Below, piece after piece: positions 34,455-43,443 of a stretch of DNA of 64,000 nt. The position numbers were made by a program, and so were the translations under genes. Each line of letters starts with the position of its first letter. Position 1 is the first letter of the stretch. The notes beneath the pieces were generated by a model. That model saw only the letters and a list, made by a program, of their open reading frames with translations, did no database searches and had not been told where the DNA came from. Source of the stretch: Alphaproteobacteria bacterium (lineage in GTDB: Bacteria; Pseudomonadota; Alphaproteobacteria; Rickettsiales; UBA998). The stretch spans positions 45,405 through 109,404 of the forward strand of contig RDXO01000017.1 of assembly GCA_004292675.1 (NCBI GenBank), given 5' to 3'.

Positions 34455-37151
34455 TCAATGATAATTATCGGCAGTTTCTGGATTCACGGCACTCATGATT
34501 TTGTGAATCAGTTTTTCACGTTCCGTTTTCATCACATAGCCATTCATTCCACATTGATTGACTTTATCCTCGATTGTTTGGTTGGTCGTGGAGGTATAAG
34601 CAAAAATTGGAATGGCGTTAAACTCAGGTTTTGCACGAATTGCTTGCGATAGTTCAAATCCATCCATTAATGGCATTTCAATATCAGTGACAATCACATC
34701 AAATTCTTGTTTGCCAAGAACAAGCAAGGCATCCCTGCCGCTTGGTACGGCGGTTACTTCCAAGCCAACTTCGGCTAAGAAGGGGACGGTGAGATTGCGG
34801 AAGAACATGCTATCTTCGACGAGTAGCACGCGAGGCATACGCGTCGCACCGTTGGTAAGGTCTCTGAAATTAATATCGCACCCAAGGGCATTGCTGAGTA
34901 GATAGCCTACGTCAAGAATATCCGTTGATGCCCCTTTAATCACGATCGTGCCAAGGTAGTTAGGATCACGGGATGTGCGTTTTACCTCTGCTTCGGCTAA
35001 GACAATATCTAAAATTTCGCTCACGACCAAGCCAACAACCTTGCCATCATAGTTGAATACGATAACCTCACATAAACCTTCTTCAGGGATAGTTTGATCA
35101 GGCAGGGTGGAGAGTGACATCAATTCCCCGCGATACTGCACCACAGGTTCACCATTGGAATATTCGATATTCTCAACTTTAATATCTTCAAGGCGTGATA
35201 CCAATTCCAATGCCACAGCTTTAGGCGTTTTTCCTTCGGTTTTGAACAGTAGGAAATTAATCAGCTTATCTGTATTAAGTGGCATCGATGCATCAGACCG
35301 TTGCGGCGTTTGGGATTCCAGCTCCGTTTCTGTGGTTTTTGATAGACCATTAGGATCAAGAATCATGATCACGCCACCATCGCCCAGTACTGTATTTCCT
35401 GAATAGATGGGGATGTTTTGCAGACAGCTTGATACGGGTTTTACAACGATTTCTTCGGTGTCATGAATGCCATCGACAATCAAACCAAACTCGCTTCCTC
35501 CGACACGGCAGACCACCACAAAGGATTCATCCTCACAATTAATGGGCTTGCCTTCATCAATGCGCAACGTGTACGCTAGAGAAATGAGCGGTAATAATTT
35601 TCCACGTAAGCGCAATACAGGAGAACGATTGATCATCTCCATCTTATTGCCACTTTCATCACCTGTTTTCACCATCTCTAGCACGTTAATTTGCGGGAGG
35701 GCGAATCGTTGACCGCCACTATCAACAATCAAAACAGAGACAATGGCAAGTGTAAGAGGAATCTTGATGTGGAACGTCGAACCTTTACCTGCAACGGAAT
35801 GAAGTTCAACCGTACCCCCAATTTTTTCGATATTGGTACGCACCACATCCATCCCAACGCCACGACCAGAGACACTGGTGACTTTTTCAGCAGTAGAAAA
35901 CCCTGCTTTGAAGATATATTGTGTGATTTGGGATTCTGCCATGGTGGCAAGTTCTTCGGGTGTTGCTAAATTATTCTCTAAGATTTTTTGTTTGACGCGG
36001 GCAAGGTTGACACCACGTCCATCATCGGCTATTTCAATGATGATATGTCCGCCTTCATGATAGGCACTGAGTTTTACTTCTCCCATAGGGTTTTTACCCG
36101 CTTTTATGCGATCTTCAGGACCTTCTAATCCATGATCGCAGGAATTGCGCACCATATGGGTGAGCGGATCTTTGATCATCTCAAGTAATTGACGATCCAG
36201 TTCCGTTTCAGAACCAATCATTTTCAGATCAATTTTCTTACCCAACTCCATCGACAAATCCCGAATAAGGCGCGGGAATTTTGCCCATGCATTGCTGATG
36301 GGCTGCATTCGCGTTTTCATCACCCCTTCTTGCAATTCCGTTGTGATGTGGCTGAGATGCTGCAATGGCGTGTTGAAGGCATCATTATCATGAATGCGCG
36401 CAAGCTGTAATAGCTGGTTACGTGTCAATACGAGTTCTCCAACCATCTGCATCAGATTTTCTAAGACGCTGAGATTCACCCGAATACTTTGATTCGCTTC
36501 GGATGCGGCGTTATTGGTGGCAGGGGCATTCGCACCTTGCTTTAATGCTTCTTGCTTTACCGCCTCAGGTAATTCTTGCGCGATAGGGGCAGGTTTAGGA
36601 GCGGGAGCAGGGGCGGGAGGTGCTGGCTCTGCTTCGGTGTGTGCTGCTTGTGGCGTAGGGGCAGCAAATGCAGCTTCCATTTCTTCCGCGCTTGCCGATG
36701 TAGCAACCATAATCGCAGGGGCTTCCATGCCCGTATCCATCATTTGACCGCCTTCTTTTTCAGCGATTGCACCGTTGGAATCTGCGAAGACATTCAAACG
36801 ACGGCATAAATCTTCATCGCTTCCCTCAGGTTCGTTGCCGTTCGCTGCCAAATAATCCATGATGTTTTTGATGCGATCGAGTGATTCAAGAATCATCGAA
36901 ATGGAAATGGAAGAGACGGTGATTTGCCGTTCACGTACTTTTCCTAGGACATTTTCTCCCGCATGGGCAACGGTAGCAAGCCGTGGTAATCCTAAAAATC
37001 CGCACGTGCCTTTGATGGTATGGACTAAGCGAAAAATATTGCCCAATGTTTCCATATCATCGGGGTTCTGCTCTAGTTTCACCAGCTCTGAATCCAGCAT
37101 GGAAAGGCTTTCACCAGTTTCTGTAATAAATTCTGCAATTAAATCATCCAT
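34455..37151 (-). CDS. cheA: Hybrid chemotaxis histidine kinase CheA with two CheW-like domains and a receiver
   Basis: 898 aa, longer than the usual 650-750. Order: HPt domain (1-105) with phospho-His 44 in LVHTIKGTCGFLG; an Ala/Pro linker (about 145-215); dimerisation domain (IRVNLSVLENLMQMVGELV); HATPase (MVRNSCDHGLEGPEDR, GRGVGMDVVRTNI); CheW domain (about 475-620); a second, divergent CheW-like domain (about 635-755); and a C-terminal receiver (RVLLVEDSMFFRN, VIVTDIEMPLMDGF). The receiver may act as a phosphate sink. chpT-like gene lies 19 bp upstream and cheW downstream. Confidence 0.93.
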   Translation of the reverse strand: MDDLIAEFITETGESLSMLDSELVKLEQNPDDMETLGNIFRLVHTIKGTCGFLGLPRLATVAHAGENVLGKVRERQITVSSISISMILESLDRIKNIMDYLAANGNEPEGSDEDLCRRLNVFADSNGAIAEKEGGQMMDTGMEAPAIMVATSASAEEMEAAFAAPTPQAAHTEAEPAPPAPAPAPKPAPIAQELPEAVKQEALKQGANAPATNNAASEANQSIRVNLSVLENLMQMVGELVLTRNQLLQLARIHDNDAFNTPLQHLSHITTELQEGVMKTRMQPISNAWAKFPRLIRDLSMELGKKIDLKMIGSETELDRQLLEMIKDPLTHMVRNSCDHGLEGPEDRIKAGKNPMGEVKLSAYHEGGHIIIEIADDGRGVNLARVKQKILENNLATPEELATMAESQITQYIFKAGFSTAEKVTSVSGRGVGMDVVRTNIEKIGGTVELHSVAGKGSTFHIKIPLTLAIVSVLIVDSGGQRFALPQINVLEMVKTGDESGNKMEMINRSPVLRLRGKLLPLISLAYTLRIDEGKPINCEDESFVVVCRVGGSEFGLIVDGIHDTEEIVVKPVSSCLQNIPIYSGNTVLGDGGVIMILDPNGLSKTTETELESQTPQRSDASMPLNTDKLINFLLFKTEGKTPKAVALELVSRLEDIKVENIEYSNGEPVVQYRGELMSLSTLPDQTIPEEGLCEVIVFNYDGKVVGLVVSEILDIVLAEAEVKRTSRDPNYLGTIVIKGASTDILDVGYLLSNALGCDINFRDLTNGATRMPRVLLVEDSMFFRNLTVPFLAEVGLEVTAVPSGRDALLVLGKQEFDVIVTDIEMPLMDGFELSQAIRAKPEFNAIPIFAYTSTTNQTIEDKVNQCGMNGYVMKTEREKLIHKIMSAVNPETADNYH

Positions 37152-37170
37152 ATCGTACCATCATTGGGAT

Positions 37171-37809
37171 TTAAGGTTTGTCCGACCATATAAGACGAAG
37201 ATGCGCAAAGGTTTCTTGCACATCAAGCGTCAGTGTTGCGCCGAGATGTTGGGCTAATAATGCCGCATAATACACATGTATTGTTTGGGTATCTGGAATA
37301 TGGATGTCAGGATGCACCAAGGCTTGTTGCACTTTATCTTCCATCCGCACATTGCTTCCATGTACGACAATGAGGATGCTAGGCGGGTTTTGATGCTGTT
37401 CGATTGCGCATGAACCACCACGGATCAAACACGCCCCCATGATTATCACCAGATTCAATAAAAGACGACATGCTTCATGGCTTAAGCGAAGTGATCCTAT
37501 TTCAAAGCCTAAGGTTGTTTTGCTACCCTCAAAATAATTTTGTAGGAGTTTATAATGTTCGACAATATCCGCATCACCTTGTTCTTTTAAGATGCCATAG
37601 AGATAACGAAATAATTGAATCCGCACTAAGGCATGATGCGCACTTTGTTCGATCAATTCGATGGCTTGATGCTGCATACTGCCACTATCATGTAAAAATT
37701 CAACGCCATTATGGATCGCTCCGACAGGACCTGTAATGTCATGGCAAAAACGCGTGAGCAATAATTGCGCGAAGTTGATATGGCGATGTGAAAAATGAGA
37801 AGGATTCAT
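37171..37809 (-). CDS. ChpT-like histidine phosphotransferase
   Basis: 212 aa. Residues 13-35 contain QLLLTRFCHDITGPVGAIHNGVEFL, the four-helix dimer motif of ChpT-type proteins with candidate phospho-His 23 followed by Asp. The C-terminal half is a degenerate ATPase-like fold (LLLNLVIIMGACLIRGGS). ChpT moves phosphate from CckA to CtrA and CpdR in Caulobacter. Here it is the first gene of the che operon, so it may serve CheA or link chemotaxis with cell-cycle signalling. That link is inference. It may also be a paralogue of a separate chpT. Confidence 0.75.
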   Translation of the reverse strand: MNPSHFSHRHINFAQLLLTRFCHDITGPVGAIHNGVEFLHDSGSMQHQAIELIEQSAHHALVRIQLFRYLYGILKEQGDADIVEHYKLLQNYFEGSKTTLGFEIGSLRLSHEACRLLLNLVIIMGACLIRGGSCAIEQHQNPPSILIVVHGSNVRMEDKVQQALVHPDIHIPDTQTIHVYYAALLAQHLGATLTLDVQETFAHLRLIWSDKP

Positions 37810-37951
37810 AGGTTTACTTATGACGTGGAATGTTAAACAATACGTAAAGACGCGCTAGAATTCGTATAAGCATACTCATGCAGGAATATTTGATGAAGTG
37901 GGTGCATTTTTTCGATTGCGTCATGATTCATGATATGTGTACTATAAGCGC

Positions 37952-38719
37952 ATGGTAAAAATAATTCTATGGATGGTGTGTATCCTCATGCAAAGCATGT
38001 TTGTTGTGGATGCGCGTGCGATCACGATTGCGAAGCCCGTCACAACCGAACGTGCATCGTACCGTATCTATTATACGGGAATCCCGATTGGGAGCGTGCG
38101 TTTATGGCGGGAAGTGAATGATGGTTATGAAAAAATTACCGCTTCGATTAAAACTACAGGCTTGTTGCGCGTCTTTAATAAGCAAAAACGCACACTTGAG
38201 GTGATGGGGAAGCATCATAAGGGGGTTTTTACACCGATTATGTATGAAGCGCGGGTGGAATATCCTCATAAGAAGCGTCTGACAACCATTTCCTATGATG
38301 CAGGAGCTATGCGGGAAGTGCTGCATACTCCTGAATTATTGCCACGTGATGACATTGCTTTAGATAAGGTGGGAAGTGCCTATGATCCTCTGACAAGTGC
38401 TGTCTATTTATTGCATTTTATGGCAGATACATCACTGAACCATCACCCCTTTGCAACAAAAATCTTTGATGGCAAACGTCTCTTGATGGGCTATGCCCTT
38501 CCGAAAGCCTCTAAAGATGCTGCGTGTATTGCGCCGTGCCGTACCTATCAACTTTCCTATAAGCCGTTGCTTGGTTATGATGCGCAAGAACAAGAAGATG
38601 CACGCAATCAACAACCTTTCGTGATACGCTATAACCGCGCACACTCTTACTTCCCTATCTCATTGACGGCTAAAGGTGCGTTTGGCAAAATTGAAATACG
38701 GCGTGTCAAAGAGGATTAG
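37952..38719 (+). CDS. Exported DUF3108 protein
   Basis: 255 aa from ATG 37952; a GTG five codons earlier is also in frame. A signal peptide (about 1-24, ending VDARA) is followed by a beta-rich domain: YRIYYTGIPIGSVRLWREV, TTGLLRVFNKQKRTLEVMG, FTPIMYEARVEYPHKKRLTTISYD, DPLTSAVYLLHF. This is the DUF3108 pattern, in a superfamily of periplasmic lipid- or polymer-related proteins with no settled function. The stop codon overlaps that of cytochrome b561 on the other strand. Confidence 0.8.
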   Translation: MVKIILWMVCILMQSMFVVDARAITIAKPVTTERASYRIYYTGIPIGSVRLWREVNDGYEKITASIKTTGLLRVFNKQKRTLEVMGKHHKGVFTPIMYEARVEYPHKKRLTTISYDAGAMREVLHTPELLPRDDIALDKVGSAYDPLTSAVYLLHFMADTSLNHHPFATKIFDGKRLLMGYALPKASKDAACIAPCRTYQLSYKPLLGYDAQEQEDARNQQPFVIRYNRAHSYFPISLTAKGAFGKIEIRRVKED

Positions 38720-39252
38720 GGCAACATGCGTTTCAAAATACCATCTTTATTGATGAAATGATGCATTAATGCAGCACCCACATGCAGTGCAAGAAGCACA
38801 AAGAAGGCAATCATACCAGTTTCATGAATCTCTCCAAGAAGTTCACCGCGTGCAGGATTTTTATCAACAAGGTGGGGTAATTCAATTAAACCAAAAACGG
38901 ATGTGGGATAGCCAAAAGAAGAAGACATCAGCCATCCTGAAAGAGGCATACCAATCATCGCAGCATAGAGCGCGCCATGCACCGCATGGGATGCGATGCG
39001 CTGCCATCGAGGCATTGTGGTAGGTAAGGTCGGAGTGGGATTGGTGATGCGCCAAATAATGCGGATGATCACCAAACTAAGAACGATAATCCCGAAGGCT
39101 TTATGCAATCCATAAAGTTCATATTTTTGCGGAGCAGCAGGCATGTCTGTCATGATGATACCAAGTGCCAATAAACCGATGATGAGACATGCCATCACCC
39201 AATGCAGCCCTTTGCTGAGCCATCCGTAGGTTTCAGTGCTATTGCGCATCAT
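38716..39252 (-). CDS. Cytochrome b561
   Basis: 178 aa with four membrane spans. ATG 39252 has GGAGG 7 nt upstream. Heme-ligand histidines are in GLHWVMACLI, YGLHKAFGIIV, IHETGMIAFFVLLALHVGAALMHHF. It is a di-heme electron carrier of the CybB type, likely moving electrons from quinol to a periplasmic acceptor such as superoxide. It is convergent with the DUF3108 gene and divergent from phaZ. Confidence 0.92.
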   Translation of the reverse strand: MMRNSTETYGWLSKGLHWVMACLIIGLLALGIIMTDMPAAPQKYELYGLHKAFGIIVLSLVIIRIIWRITNPTPTLPTTMPRWQRIASHAVHGALYAAMIGMPLSGWLMSSSFGYPTSVFGLIELPHLVDKNPARGELLGEIHETGMIAFFVLLALHVGAALMHHFINKDGILKRMLP

Positions 39253-39409
39253 GGCAGACCCTCCTATATTATATATATGTGAAACATTCATATCACAAAT
39301 AAGGATAGAAAAAAACAAAAATTTGACTTAAACTTATCTTATTGTTTATTTTTATTTATTATACTTATGAAGTACTATCAAAGAATAGAACCAAGGAGAA
39401 CATGATTCT

Positions 39410-40726
39410 ATGAATCTATCACTGAATAACATCGCGCTTTACAGCATCTATGAATGGCATCGTGCGACCATAGCACCTGTGCAGGCTTTTGCAAGCCTCA
39501 GCAAGAATATGCTAACGTTTAACCCGATGGCACAGACGCGGGCGGGTAGGCATACTACCGCAGGGTTTGAATTATTGGAACGTCTGACACGTAATTACAC
39601 CAAGCCATCTTTTGGTATTACCCATACTGTGGTGGATGGTGAGCAAGTCGCAGTTGAAGATATTGTGGTGATGCGTGAACCTTTTTGTCATCTACGCCAT
39701 TTTAAGCGTGCAGGAGTGCGTGAGCGAACCCCTAAGATATTAGTGGTTGCGCCGATGTCGGGGCATCATGCTACTTTATTGCGTGGTACGGTTGAGGCAT
39801 TATTACCGCACGCTGAGGTATACATCACTGATTGGATCGATGCACGAGAAATCCCTGTGTTGCATGGTACATTTGATCTTGATGATTATATTGACATGGT
39901 GCGGGATTGCATCCGCTTTATTGGACGGCATGTGCATGTGGTGGCGGTGTGTCAACCTTCCGTTCCTGTGATGGCAGCGGTGTCACTCATGAGTGAAGAT
40001 GATGATCCGTTTGTTCCCGCAAGCATGACGCTGATGGGAGGGCCGATTGATACGCGTGTAGGCGTGACAAAAGTCAATGAACTCGCTACCCAAAAACCAC
40101 TTGAATGGTTTGAGCATAATGTCATCACCTATGTGCCGTGTAATTATACGGGTTTTATGCGCCCCGTTTATCCGGGATTTTTGCAGTTAAGTGGCTTTAT
40201 GACGATGAATCTAGATCGTCATATTGGAGAGCATGTTAAATTATTCAACCATCTTGTTGAAGGCGATGGTGAAAATGCTGAGATGCATCGTAAATTCTAT
40301 GATGAATATCTGTCGGTCGCTGATATTACCGCTGAATTTTATTTGATGACTATCGATAAAGTCTTTCAACGTCATTGCTTGCCCAAAGGTGAATTTGAAT
40401 ATCGCGGTCGTTTGGTGCAACCAGAATATATCACGGAAACATCCTTGTTGTGTGTAGAGGGTGAGTTGGATGATATTTCAGGGGTAGGGCAAACTAAAGC
40501 GGCAATGGATTTATGCAGCAATCTTGCGCCAGAGAAGAAACGTTATCATTTGCAGCCAAGCACAGGGCATTATGGAATCTTCAACGGTAGAAAATACCGC
40601 GAACAAATCGTTCCTGTGATGTTAGAGCATATTCACGCAGCGAATCCATCCGTGAAGGTGAAGCCACGTATTGTGCAGACGAATAGCGTAACGCCCAAAA
40701 CCCCAACGACGCGCAGAACACGCTAA
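39410..40726 (+). CDS. phaZ: Intracellular polyhydroxyalkanoate depolymerase
   Basis: It hydrolyses native PHB granules. The 438 aa fit the intracellular PhaZ type of alpha- and betaproteobacteria: MLTFNPMAQTRAGR, ILVVAPMSGHHATLLRGTVEALLP, VYITDWIDAREIP, the nucleophile elbow VVAVCQPSVPVMAA with Cys in place of Ser, and SGVGQTKAAMDLC. AAGGAG lies 11 nt before the start. A three-codon ATG-ATT-CTA-TGA mini-frame lies between and its TGA overlaps the start. The last 25 residues are basic and Thr/Pro-rich. Confidence 0.94.
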   Translation: MNLSLNNIALYSIYEWHRATIAPVQAFASLSKNMLTFNPMAQTRAGRHTTAGFELLERLTRNYTKPSFGITHTVVDGEQVAVEDIVVMREPFCHLRHFKRAGVRERTPKILVVAPMSGHHATLLRGTVEALLPHAEVYITDWIDAREIPVLHGTFDLDDYIDMVRDCIRFIGRHVHVVAVCQPSVPVMAAVSLMSEDDDPFVPASMTLMGGPIDTRVGVTKVNELATQKPLEWFEHNVITYVPCNYTGFMRPVYPGFLQLSGFMTMNLDRHIGEHVKLFNHLVEGDGENAEMHRKFYDEYLSVADITAEFYLMTIDKVFQRHCLPKGEFEYRGRLVQPEYITETSLLCVEGELDDISGVGQTKAAMDLCSNLAPEKKRYHLQPSTGHYGIFNGRKYREQIVPVMLEHIHAANPSVKVKPRIVQTNSVTPKTPTTRRTR

Positions 40727-40782
40727 GAGAGTTTTGTATAATTTTCACAATGGTTGAAATCACTATAAATAAACCACACAAC

Positions 40783-40852
40783 CTGTCATGCCTGCGTAGG
40801 CAGGCATCCAGAACAACTTTTTTGACTGGATACCCGCCTGCGCGGGTATGAC
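40783..40852 (+). repeat. REP-like palindromic repeat, family C copy 2
   Basis: CTGTCATGCCTGCGTAGGCAGGCATCCAG is followed by a loop and CTGGATACCCGCCTGCGCGGGTATGAC, so inner and outer arms pair well. It fills the gap between the convergent ends of phaZ and glyQ, two bases from the glyQ stop. A weaker copy is at 4724-4798. It may act as a bidirectional transcript end. Confidence 0.8.
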
Positions 40853-40853
40853 T

Positions 40854-41759
40854 CTATAGTGAACCGCTATACACCTCACAGCATCCTTTTGCTAAGGCAC
40901 GTACTCGGGCAATATAGCCAGCGCGTTCTGTTACGCCGATCGCGCCACGGGCATCGAGCAAATTGAACAGATGCGATGCTTTGAGGCAATAATCATACGC
41001 AGGCAGAGCAAGGCGCAATGCAAGTAATTTAGCACATTCGGCTTCTGCATCACTGAAATGCTGCATGAGCATGGTGCAATCTGCATATTCTAAATTATAG
41101 GTAGATTGCTCCACTTCATTACGATGGAATACGTCACGATAGGTGACGGCGGGTCGTCCTTCTATGGGGCTGTTCCATAGTAGATCATAGACATTTTCAA
41201 CGCCTTGAATATACATCGCAAGACGCTCTAAGCCATAGGTAATTTCCCCTGTGACGGGCTTGCACTCAAAGCCTCCGACTTGTTGGAAATAGGTGAATTG
41301 TGTCACTTCCATGCCGTCGCACCAGACTTCCCATCCAAGCCCCCATGCGCCAAGGGTGGGGCTTTCCCAATCATCTTCTACAAAGCGAATATCGTGCAGG
41401 CGGGTATCAATCCCGAGAGCTTCCAAACTGCCAAGATAAAGTTCTTGGATGTTATCAGGGGAGGGCTTTAACACGACTTGAAATTGATAATAATGTTGCA
41501 AACGATTCGGATTTTCGCCATAACGCCCATCTTTCGGACGGCGTGATGGTTGCACATAGGCGGCATTCCACGGTTGCGATCCTAAAGCGCGCAGCGTGGT
41601 TGCAGGGTGAAACGTACCCGCACCTACTTCCATATCATAAGGTTGCACAAGTACGCATCCTTGCTTTGCCCAATAATGCTGCAAGGTTAAGATAATATCT
41701 TGAAACGCAAACACCTTAGTGTGCGCCTGTGATGGAGTTGGAAGAATCGTCATTGTCAT
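40854..41759 (-). CDS. glyQ: Glycine--tRNA ligase alpha subunit
   Basis: The catalytic alpha subunit of the bacterial alpha2-beta2 enzyme that charges tRNA-Gly. The sequence has [59 protein letters not shown] and [14 protein letters not shown]. 301 aa from ATG 41759; ATG 41753 is also possible. The beta-subunit gene glyS normally follows directly; here the next gene is phaZ, pointing the other way, so glyS must be elsewhere. Confidence 0.96.
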   Translation of the reverse strand: MTMTILPTPSQAHTKVFAFQDIILTLQHYWAKQGCVLVQPYDMEVGAGTFHPATTLRALGSQPWNAAYVQPSRRPKDGRYGENPNRLQHYYQFQVVLKPSPDNIQELYLGSLEALGIDTRLHDIRFVEDDWESPTLGAWGLGWEVWCDGMEVTQFTYFQQVGGFECKPVTGEITYGLERLAMYIQGVENVYDLLWNSPIEGRPAVTYRDVFHRNEVEQSTYNLEYADCTMLMQHFSDAEAECAKLLALRLALPAYDYCLKASHLFNLLDARGAIGVTERAGYIARVRALAKGCCEVYSGSL

Positions 41760-41850
41760 AAGCCCATAGTTTATAACGAATATGGTGCGGTGAAGCAAAA
41801 AAAAAATGCACCAAATTAGGTAAAATCATGAAAAATAGACAAATAAATAG

Positions 41851-41879
41851 TTTACAATGTGATAAAAATAGTTTAATAA
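41851..41879 (+). promoter_or_regulatory. Putative promoter of the curli-like operon
   Basis: TTTACA at 41851-41856, 17 bp, TAATAA at 41874-41879. A leader of about 50 nt leads to GAGGT and the ATG at 41936. The surroundings are very AT-rich, as for many curli promoters, so the call is moderate. No CsgD-like site can be assigned. Confidence 0.5.
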
Positions 41880-41935
41880 AGATATAACAGAATGTGTGTT
41901 CTGAGGAAAAATAACATCTAACGAGGTAGTAACCC

Positions 41936-42727
41936 ATGAAATTAAACAAATTTGTATCTATGTTGGCGATTATGGCTGTAGCTTCTGCAGCTCAAGCAAA
42001 TGATAATGACGCAAACATTGCTCAACAAGGAAATGGCAATGCAGCAAGTGCTGTGCAAGTTGGTAACCATAATTATGCAGGCGTAAAGCAAACAGGCACT
42101 GCAAACGGTGTTGATGCGGATCAAAATGGCACATCAAACTCTTTGTGGGTAACACAAACTGGTGTTGATAACCAAGCGGTTGTTGGTCAAATTGGTGCGG
42201 GTAATCAAGCGAACGCTGTACAAACAGGCAATGCAAATGATTTGTGCATCCAACAAGTTGGGCATGGCAACGTGTCTGCTGTAGCGCAAACAGGAAACAA
42301 TAACGCTAACTATACTGAGCAAAATGGTCAATATAATAACGGTTATGTAAGCCAAAATGGCGTTGGTAACAATGCTGATGTTGTGCAACGTGGCGATCGC
42401 AACCAAGCGAGCATCACGCAATCAGGCAATGCTAACCAAGCTGCTGCAAAACAATATGGTTCAGATAACCGTACTACAGCAACGCAGCATGGTACAGGTA
42501 ATTATGCATACCTCACGCAACAAGGTCATAATAATGGCATCCACAGCGCGCAAACAGGTATTCAAAACTATGCCGTTGTGACGCAAATTGGTTCTGGCAA
42601 TAATGCAGAATTGGCACAAAATGGCAATGCGAACAATGCAAACATTCAACAAAATGGTCATTCTGAGAATGCAGTTGTTTCACAAACAGGCAACAACAAT
42701 GTTGCTAGCGTGTTCCAAAGCAACTAA
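41936..42727 (+). CDS. Curlin-repeat amyloid subunit with 21 uninterrupted 11-residue units
   Basis: 263 aa. Signal peptide 1-21 (MKLNKFVSMLAIMAVASAAQA), 8 residues, then 21 units of exactly 11 residues and a final QSN. Each unit reads Q-x-G-x-x-N-x-x-x-x-x (QVGNHNYAGVK, QIGAGNQANAV), the curlin strand-turn motif of CsgA/CsgB that stacks into a cross-beta fibre. E. coli CsgA has five 22-residue repeats; this protein would form about ten such turns. Unit 20 has Glu where the Asn should be; unit 7 has a Cys. It is secreted through CsgG, with CsgF anchoring, both encoded downstream. It is most likely the major fibre subunit. Confidence 0.9.
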   Translation: MKLNKFVSMLAIMAVASAAQANDNDANIAQQGNGNAASAVQVGNHNYAGVKQTGTANGVDADQNGTSNSLWVTQTGVDNQAVVGQIGAGNQANAVQTGNANDLCIQQVGHGNVSAVAQTGNNNANYTEQNGQYNNGYVSQNGVGNNADVVQRGDRNQASITQSGNANQAAAKQYGSDNRTTATQHGTGNYAYLTQQGHNNGIHSAQTGIQNYAVVTQIGSGNNAELAQNGNANNANIQQNGHSENAVVSQTGNNNVASVFQSN

Positions 42728-42754
42728 GTATTGTGCAACGTGATTAGGCGTTAG

Positions 42755-42793
42755 TAATATAGGAGGGAAAGTATTCTTATCCCTCCTATATTA
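42755..42793 (+). terminator. Strong hairpin between the two curlin genes
   Basis: A perfect 14-bp stem TAATATAGGAGGGA / TCCCTCCTATATTA has an 11-nt loop and is followed by CATGTGC, not a T-run. It starts 27 bp after the major subunit stop. Without the T-run it is more likely a 3'-end stabiliser or partial attenuator that raises subunit message over the downstream genes. The left arm holds an AGGAGG sequence. Confidence 0.6.
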
Positions 42794-42892
42794 CATGTGC
42801 TTATAAAATTTATGCGCCCGTATGTGCATCGTGCGCAACGACAACATCATGAAATACGCAACAAATTAAACACACAACAATGAGTGTATAGT

Positions 42893-43432
42893 ATGAATAA
42901 TAAACAATTTTCACGCTTTATCATGCTATTATGTGCGTTGATAGGGGAGGCATCTGTGGCGCAAGCAGAAGGCAATAATGTGTTCATCGAGCAAGTTTCA
43001 GCCGCAAATAGTGCTGAGGTGCGTCAATCAGGGCAAGCAAACCGTGTCACTATCGTGCAACGCGGGCATGATGGTCAGGTATCATTGCAGCAACGTGGTT
43101 CGGCAAGCAGCGCAAATGTACGGCAGGACGGTTCGGCGAATGTATCACGTGTGGTGCAGCACGGACATGGTAACCGTGTGACGCAAACACAAATGGGCAG
43201 CTCCAATCAAGCAATCGCAGAGCAATATGGCAATGGTAATGTGATCGAGCAGCGTTTGGAAGGGCAGGATAACCGCGTTGAAAATACCCAACGTGGCAAT
43301 CACAATCATGCTGATGTAACTTTTGATGGCAATTATAACACGTTGGTGAACCGTCAAAATGGTGATGGCAATTCCTATTCGATTCAACATACGGGCAATG
43401 GCTTGAACATGACGGTGACACAAACGCAATAA
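42893..43432 (+). CDS. Second curlin-repeat protein, CsgB-like
   Basis: 179 aa from ATG 42893 (a GTG three codons earlier is in frame). Signal peptide about 1-26 ending AQA. Then about 12-13 units of 11 residues (QSGQANRVTIV, QHGHGNRVTQT, QYGNGNVIEQR), less regular than in the upstream gene and richer in Arg and His. Two units lack the leading Gln (LEGQDN, FDGNYN). A minor, more basic, less regular subunit beside a regular one fits the nucleator CsgB, but this is inference. csgF starts 11 bp downstream. Confidence 0.82.
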   Translation: MNNKQFSRFIMLLCALIGEASVAQAEGNNVFIEQVSAANSAEVRQSGQANRVTIVQRGHDGQVSLQQRGSASSANVRQDGSANVSRVVQHGHGNRVTQTQMGSSNQAIAEQYGNGNVIEQRLEGQDNRVENTQRGNHNHADVTFDGNYNTLVNRQNGDGNSYSIQHTGNGLNMTVTQTQ

Positions 43433-43443
43433 GGATAATTTCG

